Position numbers and translations under genes: made by a program. 35,638 bases of DNA from Desulfobacterales bacterium. Lineage in GTDB: Bacteria > Desulfobacterota > Desulfobacteria > Desulfobacterales > JAHDSC01. The stretch is taken from positions 1-35,638 of the forward strand of contig JAFGES010000079.1 in NCBI GenBank assembly GCA_016931455.1. The letters are read 5' to 3'. This document shows, piece by piece, positions 28,034 through 35,638 of this stretch. The notes beneath the pieces were generated by a model. That model was not told where the DNA came from, searched no databases, and saw only the letters and a program-made list of their open reading frames with translations. Position 1 is the first letter of the stretch, and every line of letters begins with the position of its first letter.

Positions 28034-28246
28034 ATGAAATTCTACACACAACAACACAAATATTATTGCGGTATCGATTTGCATGCAAGAAAAATGTACA
28101 TCCGTATTATCGACCAACAGGGCAGCGTAAAAATTCACAAGAACATTAAAACTGATATCCATCACCTTATCATAATGCATCGTTCAAGTCTTTGGATTGC
28201 ACATCCGATATCAAAAGGAAGGGAACCCATCACGGATCAGGTATAA
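28034..28246 (+). mobile_element. IS110-family transposase remnant (N-terminus)
   Basis: The frame starts MKFYTQQHKYYCGIDLHARK and continues MYIRIIDQQGSVKIHKNIKT, matching the first 40 residues of IS110-family DEDD transposases, where the Asp of GIDLHA is the first catalytic acid. The remaining 30 residues are unlike the family, and the rest of the enzyme (about 300 residues) is absent, so it cannot be active. The preceding 100 bases may be the original left end of the element. Confidence 0.8.
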
Positions 28247-28324
28247 TGGATGGGATAATTAAGGTAAAACTCTAAGAGTCCTCATTGTGACTCTAAGATA
28301 AATTCAATGAGCTAACGAGTTGAA

Positions 28325-28834
28325 ATGATGAATACTAACATCAACGGTTACGCGTACCAGCACTTTGCCCCACAGAATTTAGACGATATTGGTGGGAGTT
28401 TGATGCAGCGGGAATATTCGTGTTCCTACTCATCCGAGGCCCTTACCTGTTCACCTCAATCTATTTCCTATTCGTCCAACACCGTTATTCAATCTGACCG
28501 CGTCAGCCTGAGCGATTCTGGATCCATTTCATCTCTTCACCATTTTTTCAATCGCATAAAGACTGAGCTTGGAGAGGCTTTGGATCTGAAAAAAATGGAA
28601 AGTTACGGCGGGCATGATGGCATGGATACCCCAGCGGGCGTTGCAGGGCGTCTTTTGGGACGGATCGAAACTGCATTATTCGGAAGCCGGACCAGGCCCG
28701 GTCTTGATAGCATTAAAGAAAAGGTGTTGGAACCTGAAACCACCCTTGTGGCTGATACAATGAGTACGGAAATGCCGGTGGATGAGGAGGAAGAGGGGGT
28801 CAGGCGTAGAGACAATGAGAGCGGAACGTCTTAA
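28325..28834 (+). pseudogene. 5' part of a frameshifted gene of unknown function
   Basis: The 169-residue frame is Ser/Tyr/Gln-rich at the start (YSCSYSSEALTCSPQSISYS), then has VIQSDRVSLSDSGSISSLHH. This pattern recalls uncharacterised proteobacterial proteins with a DRVSLS element and a DUF5610-like middle. No signal peptide is visible. It overlaps the next frame by 53 bases within a purine run (28786-28800), where one extra base would account for the change of frame. It is probably the N-terminal third of a single protein of about 490 residues. I cannot assign a function. Confidence 0.6.
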
Positions 28835-29807
28835 ATTCGTTGAAGAAAAAATAGATGTGGCCTTTCGGGAAACACTCTTTGAGCTTTCAGAAAAAAATGA
28901 GCAGACGGCCAAAAGGCACCGGTTCGGACAGAAATATCCCCAGCAAGATCTCAAAAGGGTGGATGAGGCCTATGCTCTTATTAAGCGTGGTGTAAATGGC
29001 TTGAGGCATCGTGGACCGAAATCAAATGATAACGGAAATCGCGTTTCCATGGTGAGCGCCGGTTATAGTGAAGAGAGGACCGTAAAGCTTGAAGTTATGA
29101 CCAGGGACGGGGATGCGGTAACTATTGAAATTGGCAAATCTCTCGCCTCGGGAATAACTCGTTTTCAAGGTGAATGTCGGGATGCTTCCGTTAACACAGA
29201 GGAACAGTTCGGAAATTTAAATGAGCATTTGGAATTTTCGGTGAAAGGTGACTTGGATGTTGGTGAACTCGACGCGATCGCACAATTTCTTAAAGAGGTG
29301 GGGAGCCTGGCAGATGCTTTTTTCGCCGGTGATAGCCAGGACGCACTTGACCAGGCGATACAATTTGGTTTTGATGACAAAGAACTTACCGGATTTTCAC
29401 TGGACATGACACGCCAGAGAAACAGCTACACCGCGGGTCTGCTGCTGAATAACGTGAAGACGGAAACCCAAGACAGAGGCAGCAACAGGACTATGAACGC
29501 TCCCCATAACCAAAATCGTGTAAGGGGGCTTGCCGGAAAGATTCAAAGGGTCTTTAAACATCCAGCATTGGACACCTTCGAACGTCCTGGAGCGGTTATC
29601 GGCAAATTGTTGCACGTCTTAGCGGAGGAAAGGCGAACTTCCGGGGTGGATGAGGCCTCTGAGGCTACAGAGAAAAAACCAGCTCAATTTATTAATAATT
29701 TTGTTTCAAGGCTTATGGACGGGTGGTTTCCCGAAAGGAGCGGTGAAAGCAAAACACACGGTGCTTCCGGCGAAAGAGAGCGTGTCTTTAGTAATTATTC
29801 TGCGTAG
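28782..29807 (+). pseudogene. 3' part of the frameshifted gene of unknown function
   Basis: The frame opens at 28782, but the original protein probably enters it near VETMRAERLKFVEEKIDVAF (28812 onward). It has a helical segment (DLKRVDEAYALIKRGVNGLR), a beta-like stretch (RTVKLEVMTRDGDAVTIEIG) and the distinctive LEFSVKGDLDVGELDAIAQF, LADAFFAGDSQDALDQAIQF and DDKELTGFSLDMT, a pattern I have seen in uncharacterised proteins with a DRVSLS start. It is coding-like to 29807. No start codon with a good ribosome site exists at its beginning, supporting a frameshift over a separate gene. Confidence 0.6.
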
Positions 29808-29935
29808 GCTAAGTATAAGCAAGCGGTCAAATCAACAATCGCCGGAAATATTTTTTCTTATTTCTAACGGTTACTGAGGCCCGGCCCCTTTCCTGCATAA
29901 AACAACATTGTGACTTATCAATTTGAATCCAAAAT

Positions 29936-29988
29936 GTCACAGTATTTGTCATAGCAGTGTCACAGTAATGCGTCACAGCTTGTCATAG
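29936..29988. repeat. Five copies of GTCAYAG at 10-13 bp spacing
   Basis: GTCACAG or GTCATAG begins at 29936, 29948, 29959, 29972 and 29982, so the same face of the helix would be presented about once per turn. The cluster fills the space between the convergent frameshifted gene and fic. It could be a protein-binding array. Confidence 0.55.
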
Positions 29989-31035
29989 CTATGATAAAAC
30001 ATAATGGCGTGTTGGGTCTGTTGACCCGGTTCCTGTTTCGTTAATCAAACCTTTTTCCAAAAAGGCCTTTAAATCACGTTGCAAACTACGTCGGTTCACT
30101 TCAGGGCAAAGCTCTTCAAAGTCTTTTATGGTGAGTTTCCCATAGGTTAATAAAAATTCTATGGCTTTCCCCTGCCGTTCGTTCAACCCGTGTTTTTGTA
30201 CCATAACGTCTCTGCGGATTACCCTTTCACCACGTTCTTTGACCTCAATCATTTGAGTTTCCAGGCCGGTGATAAAATAATCCAGCCATCCGGTCATATC
30301 CATGTCGTTTTCACGAACACTTTGGATTTTTCTATAGAAGGTGGATCTGTCACGATCATAATACTCACTGATGGTGAACAACCGCTTGAAATCATATCCT
30401 GCCTTGTAAAGACAGAGGGTCGACAACAGCCTTGAGGTTCGTCCATTCCCGTCAAGGAACGGATGAATATGGATCAGTTGGAATTGGGCAATACCGCTGA
30501 TTAAAACCGGATGGATCTCAAGATCCGAATTAAGCCATTTGACCATTTCAGACATCATGATCGGTATCTCAACAGCTGAAGGGGGTGTATAAATAACCTC
30601 GCCAGTTTGAGAATTGGCTACATAATTTTGTATGCGTCTGTAATCACCTGGAGCTGCTTTTCCGCCACGAACGCCTTCTACCAGTTTTCGATGAATTTCT
30701 CGAATCATGCCTTCGGTAATGGGATCTCCGCTATCCAGACATTCGGATACAAATTCAAAGGCAGACCTGTAATTCAATAGTTCTCTGGTATCATCCGGAT
30801 CGGCCTCAGGTACGGCTTCACCTTTCCATAAGCGTTCGGCCTGATCCAGGGTCAACCGCGTTCCTTCGATGTGGGTTGTATGATGAGCCTCTTTAATAAG
30901 GGCTTGATTTCCCATATCCCTTACCCAGTCATCGGATAATCTTGCGGCTTCCAGAAATCCCCGGGCCCGTTCGATCTGGGTGATGGCAGATGTCATGCGG
31001 TTGGTTATGGTGAATTTGGGGTTGAATCCTGTCAT
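29989..31035 (-). CDS. Fic-family protein (class II, winged-helix C-terminus)
   Basis: Fic proteins transfer AMP or related groups from nucleotides to protein side chains. The 348 residues contain the active-site motif HPFLDGNGR (191-199) in full. An N-terminal inhibitory helix carries TTHIEG (Thr53 to Glu57, Gly58), the (S/T)xxxE(G/N) motif that blocks ATP in class II enzymes, so it should be self-regulated and need no separate antitoxin. The C-terminal 60 residues look like a winged helix ([38 protein letters not shown]), suggesting DNA binding. The ATG at 31035 has GGAGGTGA upstream. It stands alone on the minus strand. Confidence 0.93.
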   Translation of the reverse strand: MTGFNPKFTITNRMTSAITQIERARGFLEAARLSDDWVRDMGNQALIKEAHHTTHIEGTRLTLDQAERLWKGEAVPEADPDDTRELLNYRSAFEFVSECLDSGDPITEGMIREIHRKLVEGVRGGKAAPGDYRRIQNYVANSQTGEVIYTPPSAVEIPIMMSEMVKWLNSDLEIHPVLISGIAQFQLIHIHPFLDGNGRTSRLLSTLCLYKAGYDFKRLFTISEYYDRDRSTFYRKIQSVRENDMDMTGWLDYFITGLETQMIEVKERGERVIRRDVMVQKHGLNERQGKAIEFLLTYGKLTIKDFEELCPEVNRRSLQRDLKAFLEKGLINETGTGSTDPTRHYVLS

Positions 31036-31099
31036 AAATCACCTCCATCGATTATGGCACGTTATGTCAAAAATTTCGTTTAAAAACGGGGAAAAATAA

Positions 31100-31119
31100 C
31101 CTAATAACAAGCCATTAGG
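31100..31119. promoter_or_regulatory. Possible operator upstream of fic
   Basis: CCTAAT (31100-31105) and ATTAGG (31114-31119) form an inverted repeat with an 8-bp spacer, about 65 bp before the fic start. The Fic C-terminal winged helix could act here. A 6-bp repeat is weak evidence. Confidence 0.3.
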
Positions 31120-31160
31120 CGATAAATTCATACCTCCTTATTTTCTCCCTCTTTCGGAGT

Positions 31161-31414
31161 GCGAAATGCTGTTTGTGGCGCAACAGGAGCAGAAAAACAT
31201 CATGTACGAAAATGGGCCAATAGAGAGCTCGTCGGAGCGCATGATGTTTTTTCTGCGGTTCGCTTCCTCGGTTTTTTTCTCCATTTTTACCCCTCGGTTT
31301 TTCATAAAATTTTTGACACTACCTTGAGATTGTGGGGACAACTCAATTTAGGAGTAACAATGAGTTGTTCAAATGGCAAAGCCTTTGAACTATGACCATG
31401 CCCAAAGGGCATGG
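31161..31414. repeat. Multi-hairpin non-coding region
   Basis: Nested and consecutive inverted repeats fill this stretch. GCGAA (31161-31165) pairs with TTCGC (31259-31263), enclosing CTGTT/AACAG (31169-31186). It also encloses a 16-17-bp stem of GCAGAAAAACATCATG (31189-31204) with its near-perfect complement at 31240-31256. Then follow ACAACTCA/TGAGTTGT (31338-31368), GTTCAAA/TTTGAAC (31367-31390) and CCATGCCC/GGGCATGG (31396-31414). The last overlaps the end of the truncated radC frame. No protein is supported here. Confidence 0.6.
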
Positions 31415-31659
31415 ATTTCAATGCTTAATTTAAGAAAATCTTCAACATGCGCTCGATCAATGCCGCAAATTCCGTTCAGCTTGCCAATAAGTTGCCGCCC
31501 CATGTCTATTGCAGATGATCCAGCTTTGCCCACGCGAAGCAAGATTGCAAGCAACTCGGCATCGGTAAGAGATTCCGCACCAAACTGGATCAATTTTTCA
31601 CGGGGCCGTTCCCCCTCCGGCCATCTTTTGATTGAAAAATTTTTGGGAAGATCAGTCAT
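31390..31659 (-). pseudogene. radC: RadC truncated after the N-terminal domain
   Basis: The 89-residue frame starts MTDLPKNFSIKRWPEGERPR and continues ESLTDAELLAILLRVGKAGS and AIDMGRQLIGKLNGICGIDR, the N-terminal helix-hairpin-helix-like domain of RadC (UPF0758). Similarity ends at HVEDFLKL, and the next residues (SIEIHALWAWS) run into a hairpin. The JAB/MPN metalloprotease-like domain of about 120 residues, with its HxHPSG motif, is missing. The ATG at 31659 overlaps the XRE gene by eight bases, so it was formerly translated as its partner. Confidence 0.8.
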
Positions 31660-31864
31660 TGAGCTGTCCCTTTTTCCTCATTTCTTCACAAAATAAATCA
31701 AATTGTGTTCGAGCTAATTTCGAAGGTGAAGTTTTTGCGTTCTCCCACCGATTCACAGTAGCGAAGCTGACTCCCAAAGCATGTGCGAGGTCTTCCTGGC
31801 TTATTCTAAGCTGTTTGCGCACTTCTCTAACTAATTCTGGAAATTTTTCAGCCCCTGTGGTCAT
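31652..31864 (-). CDS. XRE-family helix-turn-helix regulator
   Basis: The 70 residues are almost entirely a Cro/CI-type DNA-binding domain: LVREVRKQLRISQEDLAHAL, then GVSFATVNRWENAKTSPS with the recognition helix. The ATG at 31864 has AGGTG upstream; a frame extending to 31909 has no better start. The C-terminal FDLFCEEMRKKG is charged. It overlaps the radC remnant by eight bases, an arrangement typical of accessory regions. Its operator may be in the AT-rich DNA just upstream, but I see no clear dyad there. Confidence 0.87.
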   Translation of the reverse strand: MTTGAEKFPELVREVRKQLRISQEDLAHALGVSFATVNRWENAKTSPSKLARTQFDLFCEEMRKKGQLND

Positions 31865-31909
31865 AACTTCACCTTTTCTTCTTTGAATGTTAAATTTCAG
31901 ATATAACAC

Positions 31910-32641
31910 CTGCTATAACATATGCAAGAAAAATGTCTAATATTGCTTTTTTAAGAGTTGGAATAGAACGACTTGTCACTTATCGAATTTTTTTTTCACG
32001 TGAACTTGCATTGTTCTGTAATGCATTAATTTTCTTCAAAGTAATCAGAGTCAATTTTTTATGAAAAGAAGTACTGTTCCGGCAGAAAAAACCGGAATGA
32101 CACATCCCGTGGCAATGTCACCGCAGTTGGACGCACTTCACTTGAGATTCCTTCATTTATGTTTTTGAAATTAAAATATCCGATAATCATGGTACAATGA
32201 ATAAAATTGAAGGAATTAGATAAAACAATTGTATTTCCAGGGCAAGGCCGAAATTAATATTGACTTAAAAGGCTCATTCTGATAGCTTATTAATATTATT
32301 AATGATTGGACCTGTGGATCCGTCCGGATCAATTTCCAATTCCTTACGATTTAATTTGTTCAAAAGATATCCACATTTACTGATATTCATAACCAGCTGA
32401 GAAAAAAAGCAATACGTTTTAATACTATCTCATTACTAGCACCTGTAATTGTATAGCCGAATATAGATTCTGACATGGATCGTGTTTGTTATCTGTTATT
32501 TGTTACTCGTTACTGGTTATTTGTTAGTTGACTTTTTGTATTCTCAGAAAGCGTTTGTGACGAGAAGCGATTTCAGCGGCGAAAATCTCTCTTTTTCGAA
32601 CATCTTTTCATGTGAGGAAGAGATAAGGAAGGAGAAAGACC
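31910..32641. other. Gene-free AT-rich region (about 730 bp) upstream of vgrG
   Basis: No convincing gene is present. A 38-codon minus-strand frame at 32274-32390 (starts MNISKCGYLLNKL, ends INKLSE) has no ribosome site and could be a chance ORF or a gene remnant. A 14-bp palindrome-like element (GATCCG-TC-CGGATC) lies at 32317-32330. An exact heptad tandem repeat lies at 32488-32529. The vgrG ribosome site is at about 32630. Confidence 0.5.
32488..32529. repeat. Six tandem 7-bp units of GTTAnnn
   Basis: GTTATCT, GTTATTT, GTTACTC, GTTACTG, GTTATTT and GTTAGTT follow one another without a gap. The first four bases are invariant and the last three vary. The array ends about 110 bp before vgrG. 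Confidence 0.8.
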
Positions 32642-35548
32642 ATGCTTTATACCCAGCAGGATAGATTTCTTACCATCGATACCCCTTTGGGCGAGGATAC
32701 CTTACTTATTACCGCATTTAAGGGCAAAGAGGGGATATCTGAACTTTTCTGTTTTAAGCTCGATCTGCTTTCGGAAGATCACAGTATAAATTTTAAAGAC
32801 ATTATCGGGCAAAACGCAACGGTTTCCATCACCCTGACCGATGACACCAAGCGTTATTTTAATGGTATTATTTCCTGCTTTACCCAAAAGGCTGGGGAAG
32901 CTGAAGCTGAAGTTGGTAGACGTTTTGCCTATTACACCGCTACCCTGGTTCCCTGGCCGTGGCTGCTAACCCGCACACTGAACTCAAGAATATTCCAAAA
33001 CCTCTCCGTTCCGCAGATTGTCGAAAAGATATTTGTCGAAAAAGGGTTTCAAAGCTACAAACTGCAGCTCAATGACGCATACGAACCCAGAGAGTACTGT
33101 GTTCAATACAGAGAGACGGATTTTAACTTTTTCTCCAGACTTCTGGAAGATGAAGGAATCTTTTACTTTTTTGAACATGAGAATTCAAAACACACTTTAG
33201 TGCTCACCGATAGCTCCTCGATACTCGAAGCCTGCCCCAAACAGGAATGTGTGCGATATCAGATCAGCAGCAGCAGCCTCCTGGAGGAAGATGTCGTCAC
33301 GCAATGGGAATGCCGGCAGGAAATGCAGCCCGGTGTCTGTGAATATGCCCTTAATGATTATGATTTTCAAGAACCGAAGGCGAACCTGAGCGTAAGGGCG
33401 TGCGGCAAAGAAGACTTTAAATTTGAAAAAAAAGAAATATGCAAAATATACGATTATCCGGGAGCTTACACCAAGCGAAAAGCCGGTGATCGACTGACCC
33501 GAATCCGAATAGAAGAGCAGGAAGCAAAAATCATTACCATAAAAGGTGCAAGCAACTGCAGAGCCTTTACCAGCGGGTATCGGTTTGATCTCACGGATTA
33601 CTACCGTGAGGATATGAATAATCAATCATATGTCTTGACTTGTATCGAGCATGAGATGGCACAGCCGTTTGAAACCGCTTTCGCAATGACAGCGTCGGAT
33701 GTTTCCTATAAAAACCGATTTACCTGTATCCCTATTACCGTACCGTACCGTCCGGCGCGGAAGACAACCAAGCCGTTAATGCAGGGTACACAAACCGCCA
33801 TTGTGGTAGGGCCTGAAGGAGAACACATTCATACCGACGCATACGGTCGCGTAAAGGTTCAGTTTCATTGGGACCGAGAAGGAAAATGCGACGACAATAG
33901 TTCCTGCTGGATTCGCGTTAGTCAGGGGTGGGCCGGCCAGGGATGGGGGGCGATGCATATTCCCCATGTGGGCCACGAAGTCATCGTCGATTTTTTGGAA
34001 GGAGACCCGGATCGCCCGATCATCACCGGACGGGTTTACCACGGCACCAACCTGCCGCATCATTCATTGCCTGATCAGAAGACCAAGAGCGTCATTCGCG
34101 ACGACTTCGGCAATGAAATTGTTTTTGATGCCACACCGGGGCAAGAACATATGCGTCTGTACAGTCCGCATCACAAGTCAGGCATCGAAATCGGAAAAAG
34201 CTTTCAGAATTGGACAGGGAGCGACAATTGTACCTATTATAAAGGAAACAGAGTCACCGCAGGACTTGGAGACAAAGTCACCCTTCAAGGCGGTTACGAT
34301 GTCAAAGGAACAATCGGCACGGCGTTCACAGCACTAGCTGGATTAAAATGGGATCTGGGTTGGGCGGCTAATTTAAGTCATAATTTTGGTTTTAGTGCTA
34401 ATTGGAATCGCGGGTCGGTATCTCAGAAATCAAATAAGGATATGCTGTTCGCCTCAAAAGAAGACTGCATCATCGGCGCCGGCGACGAGTTTTGTCTCGC
34501 TGCGGGAACAAAGGAACCGGACGCCGGTAACAAAAACAAAACCGTCATTCGAGCAACCCCCGATGGAGTTACCCTTGGATTGGGCGAGGATTTAACGGAG
34601 ACCGGGGAAGGAATCGGTGAAGGGAATTGGTATAAAAAAGAAGCGCCCTTTGCTTGGGAAAGGGATGTTCTTATCCCGGCAATGGTCTCTATCGGTTTTA
34701 TAATCAATGCGCTTTCCGATCTAGGAACGGAGGAGGTGCCGGATGGCCAAGGTAAAACAAAAGAAATACCCAAAATCGGGGCTTTTGTTGGGACCTTAGC
34801 AGGCGGCTCTGTATTACAAGCACTTGCCTTAGTCTTTGCTTGGAATTTTTACAAAAAGAACCTCAGGGATGAAAAAATTGAACCGGTCAGGCATGTGGCG
34901 CCTCCTCAAAAAATCTGGATGCATCGGGAAGGAACCATCGGAATCGTATCCACAAAGGGGGGTGATCTTAACCCAATAGATGGAACGAAGGGGAGAATCG
35001 TGCTTGGTGTGAACCAACAAGCGGATGGACAACCCCCAGCGGATGCAGCATGGCGGTACTATGATACTTATGCTACAGTTGATCAACTGGAAAACGCAAA
35101 AGCTTTATGGGAACGAAACCGGAAACTTAAGTACGAGGATAGAAAGAACCTGTTAAAAGCATTTTTGAGCCAACCCCTAAATAAAACCCACAAGAAACTC
35201 GGCGAAGGCTCCAATATTATTGTGGAGAAAAACCAAATTCGGATTCTTTCAGGGGAGCCGGGAAGAGAGAATTTGGAGATTATGTTAAATAACAAAACCG
35301 CTCCAAAGGGAATAGGTCTTCGGGCCAGCAAGAAGGATCAAAAAGATAAAAGTGCCGAGATAGCCATACTTGAATCTGACGGAGAAATCAGCTTAGATAA
35401 TCAAGACAGAGACGGTATAATCGCTATTAGAAGTAAAAATGATATAGAACTTACAACAAAAACAAATATTTATTTAGATGCCGGAAGCAAGGGAGAAATA
35501 AAAATTAGAAGCAAATTCAGTTCCCCAAATTTCAAAGTGTTAAAGTAG
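32642..35548 (+). CDS. vgrG: Type VI secretion spike protein VgrG (TssI) with extended C-terminus containing two membrane segments
   Basis: VgrG trimers form the spike tip of the type VI secretion system and carry effectors. The 968 residues begin with the gp27-like base (FLTIDTPLGEDTLLITAFKG; PREYCVQYRETDFNFFSRLL) and continue into the gp5 OB fold at about 385-470 (DAYGRVKVQFHWDREG; WIRVSQGWAGQGWGAMHIPH; GDPDRPIITGRVYHGTN). A needle-like beta region follows. Unusually, two hydrophobic segments lie at about 672-695 (VLIPAMVSIGFIINALSDLG) and 710-737 (KIGAFVGTLAGGSVLQALAL), before a charged helix and a final beta-repeat tail (SAEIAILESDGEISLDNQ). The ATG at 32642 has AAGGAG upstream. No other T6SS gene is visible in the window. 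Confidence 0.93.
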   Translation: MLYTQQDRFLTIDTPLGEDTLLITAFKGKEGISELFCFKLDLLSEDHSINFKDIIGQNATVSITLTDDTKRYFNGIISCFTQKAGEAEAEVGRRFAYYTATLVPWPWLLTRTLNSRIFQNLSVPQIVEKIFVEKGFQSYKLQLNDAYEPREYCVQYRETDFNFFSRLLEDEGIFYFFEHENSKHTLVLTDSSSILEACPKQECVRYQISSSSLLEEDVVTQWECRQEMQPGVCEYALNDYDFQEPKANLSVRACGKEDFKFEKKEICKIYDYPGAYTKRKAGDRLTRIRIEEQEAKIITIKGASNCRAFTSGYRFDLTDYYREDMNNQSYVLTCIEHEMAQPFETAFAMTASDVSYKNRFTCIPITVPYRPARKTTKPLMQGTQTAIVVGPEGEHIHTDAYGRVKVQFHWDREGKCDDNSSCWIRVSQGWAGQGWGAMHIPHVGHEVIVDFLEGDPDRPIITGRVYHGTNLPHHSLPDQKTKSVIRDDFGNEIVFDATPGQEHMRLYSPHHKSGIEIGKSFQNWTGSDNCTYYKGNRVTAGLGDKVTLQGGYDVKGTIGTAFTALAGLKWDLGWAANLSHNFGFSANWNRGSVSQKSNKDMLFASKEDCIIGAGDEFCLAAGTKEPDAGNKNKTVIRATPDGVTLGLGEDLTETGEGIGEGNWYKKEAPFAWERDVLIPAMVSIGFIINALSDLGTEEVPDGQGKTKEIPKIGAFVGTLAGGSVLQALALVFAWNFYKKNLRDEKIEPVRHVAPPQKIWMHREGTIGIVSTKGGDLNPIDGTKGRIVLGVNQQADGQPPADAAWRYYDTYATVDQLENAKALWERNRKLKYEDRKNLLKAFLSQPLNKTHKKLGEGSNIIVEKNQIRILSGEPGRENLEIMLNNKTAPKGIGLRASKKDQKDKSAEIAILESDGEISLDNQDRDGIIAIRSKNDIELTTKTNIYLDAGSKGEIKIRSKFSSPNFKVLK

Positions 35549-35550
35549 TA

Positions 35551-35638
35551 ATGATTTGGGTGCGGCTCTTATGGAGCAAGTTAAATCAACCGGCAATAAA
35601 GGCGTTCATCATTATCAGCATAGGATTTACACCACTGC
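35551..35638 (+). CDS. Possible small membrane protein following vgrG (cut by window end)
   Basis: An ATG two bases after the vgrG stop opens a frame that stays open to the window end: MIWVRLLWSKLNQPAIKAFI, then IISIGFTPL. The hydrophobic stretch suggests a membrane segment. Its close spacing suggests translation coupled to vgrG, where effector, adaptor or immunity genes usually sit. Only 29 codons are visible, so the frame could also be fortuitous. Confidence 0.4.
   Translation, partial: MIWVRLLWSKLNQPAIKAFIIISIGFTPL

Noticed and set aside
31060-31119. TTGACA near 31067 as the fic -35 box, and CCTAAT/ATTAGG as an integron attC site
   Set aside because: No -10 box lies at 16-18 bp from TTGACA. 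The repeat lacks the attC core layout, and no integrase is present.
31159-31395. 78-codon plus-strand ORF
   Set aside because: It runs through the hairpin cluster, has no family similarity and no ribosome site.
18390-31980. 13-mer ACGACTTGTCACT shared by 18390-18402 and 31968-31980
   Set aside because: Several shared 13-mers are expected by chance in a window this long.
32482-32664. 60-codon plus-strand ORF with a hydrophobic start
   Set aside because: Its first part is a translation of the heptad repeat, and it runs into the vgrG start in another frame.

Overview
The window reads as a chromosomal segment of a Gram-negative bacterium of moderate GC. It is probably a deltaproteobacterial (Desulfobacterota, Desulfobacterales-like) species. 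That placement is an inference from the two-subunit glycyl-tRNA synthetase, the order of the recO/mgtE/rodZ-like/surA/mfd block, the lipoprotein and outer-membrane chaperones, and a type VI secretion VgrG. No rRNA or unique marker confirms it.

Region 1 (1-15.4 kb) is one long minus-strand block of core genes with very short gaps or overlaps. In transcription order it holds mfd, a lipoprotein SurA-like chaperone, a SurA/parvulin isomerase, a RodZ-like protein, mgtE, recO, a GHMP kinase, glyQ, glyS, an 83-residue protein, a nucleoside phosphorylase and ligA (cut by the window start). These serve DNA repair (Mfd, RecO, LigA), tRNA charging, Mg2+ uptake and envelope biogenesis.

Region 2 (15.4-22.9 kb) holds a plus-strand tRNA-Thr(CGT) facing away from mfd and an M48 metalloprotease lipoprotein. 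Next come a hyaluronan/chitin-synthase-like GT2 with a strong sigma-54-type promoter match upstream, the lipid II flippase MurJ, the dipeptidase PepD, a J-domain protein and a PaaI-type thioesterase. An orphan minus-strand terminator lies between the GT2 and murJ.

Region 3 (22.9-27.0 kb) carries a three-gene minus-strand cassette: an ECF sigma factor, its ZAS-type anti-sigma factor (start codon directly after the sigma stop), and an exported VIT/vWA protein with a TonB-like C-terminal domain. A truncated DJ-1/PfpI gene containing a perfect 14-bp hairpin closes it.

Region 4 (27.0-32.6 kb) is accessory DNA with heavy gene decay. It holds a GNAT N-terminus, an internally deleted nitroreductase, an IS110-family transposase N-terminus, a gene split by a frameshift, and a RadC that has lost its catalytic domain. 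Intact genes are a VOC protein, a class II Fic protein and an XRE regulator. The spaces hold a GTCAYAG heptamer cluster, a multi-hairpin region at 31.16-31.41 kb and an exact 7-bp tandem repeat at 32.49 kb. The window ends with an orphan VgrG that contains two predicted membrane segments, followed two bases later by the start of a possible small membrane protein.

The best candidates for something new are the ECF/anti-sigma/VIT-vWA cassette, the membrane-segment-bearing VgrG with its downstream ORF, the frameshifted gene pair, the sigma-54-driven polysaccharide synthase, and the structured DNA around the broken radC.
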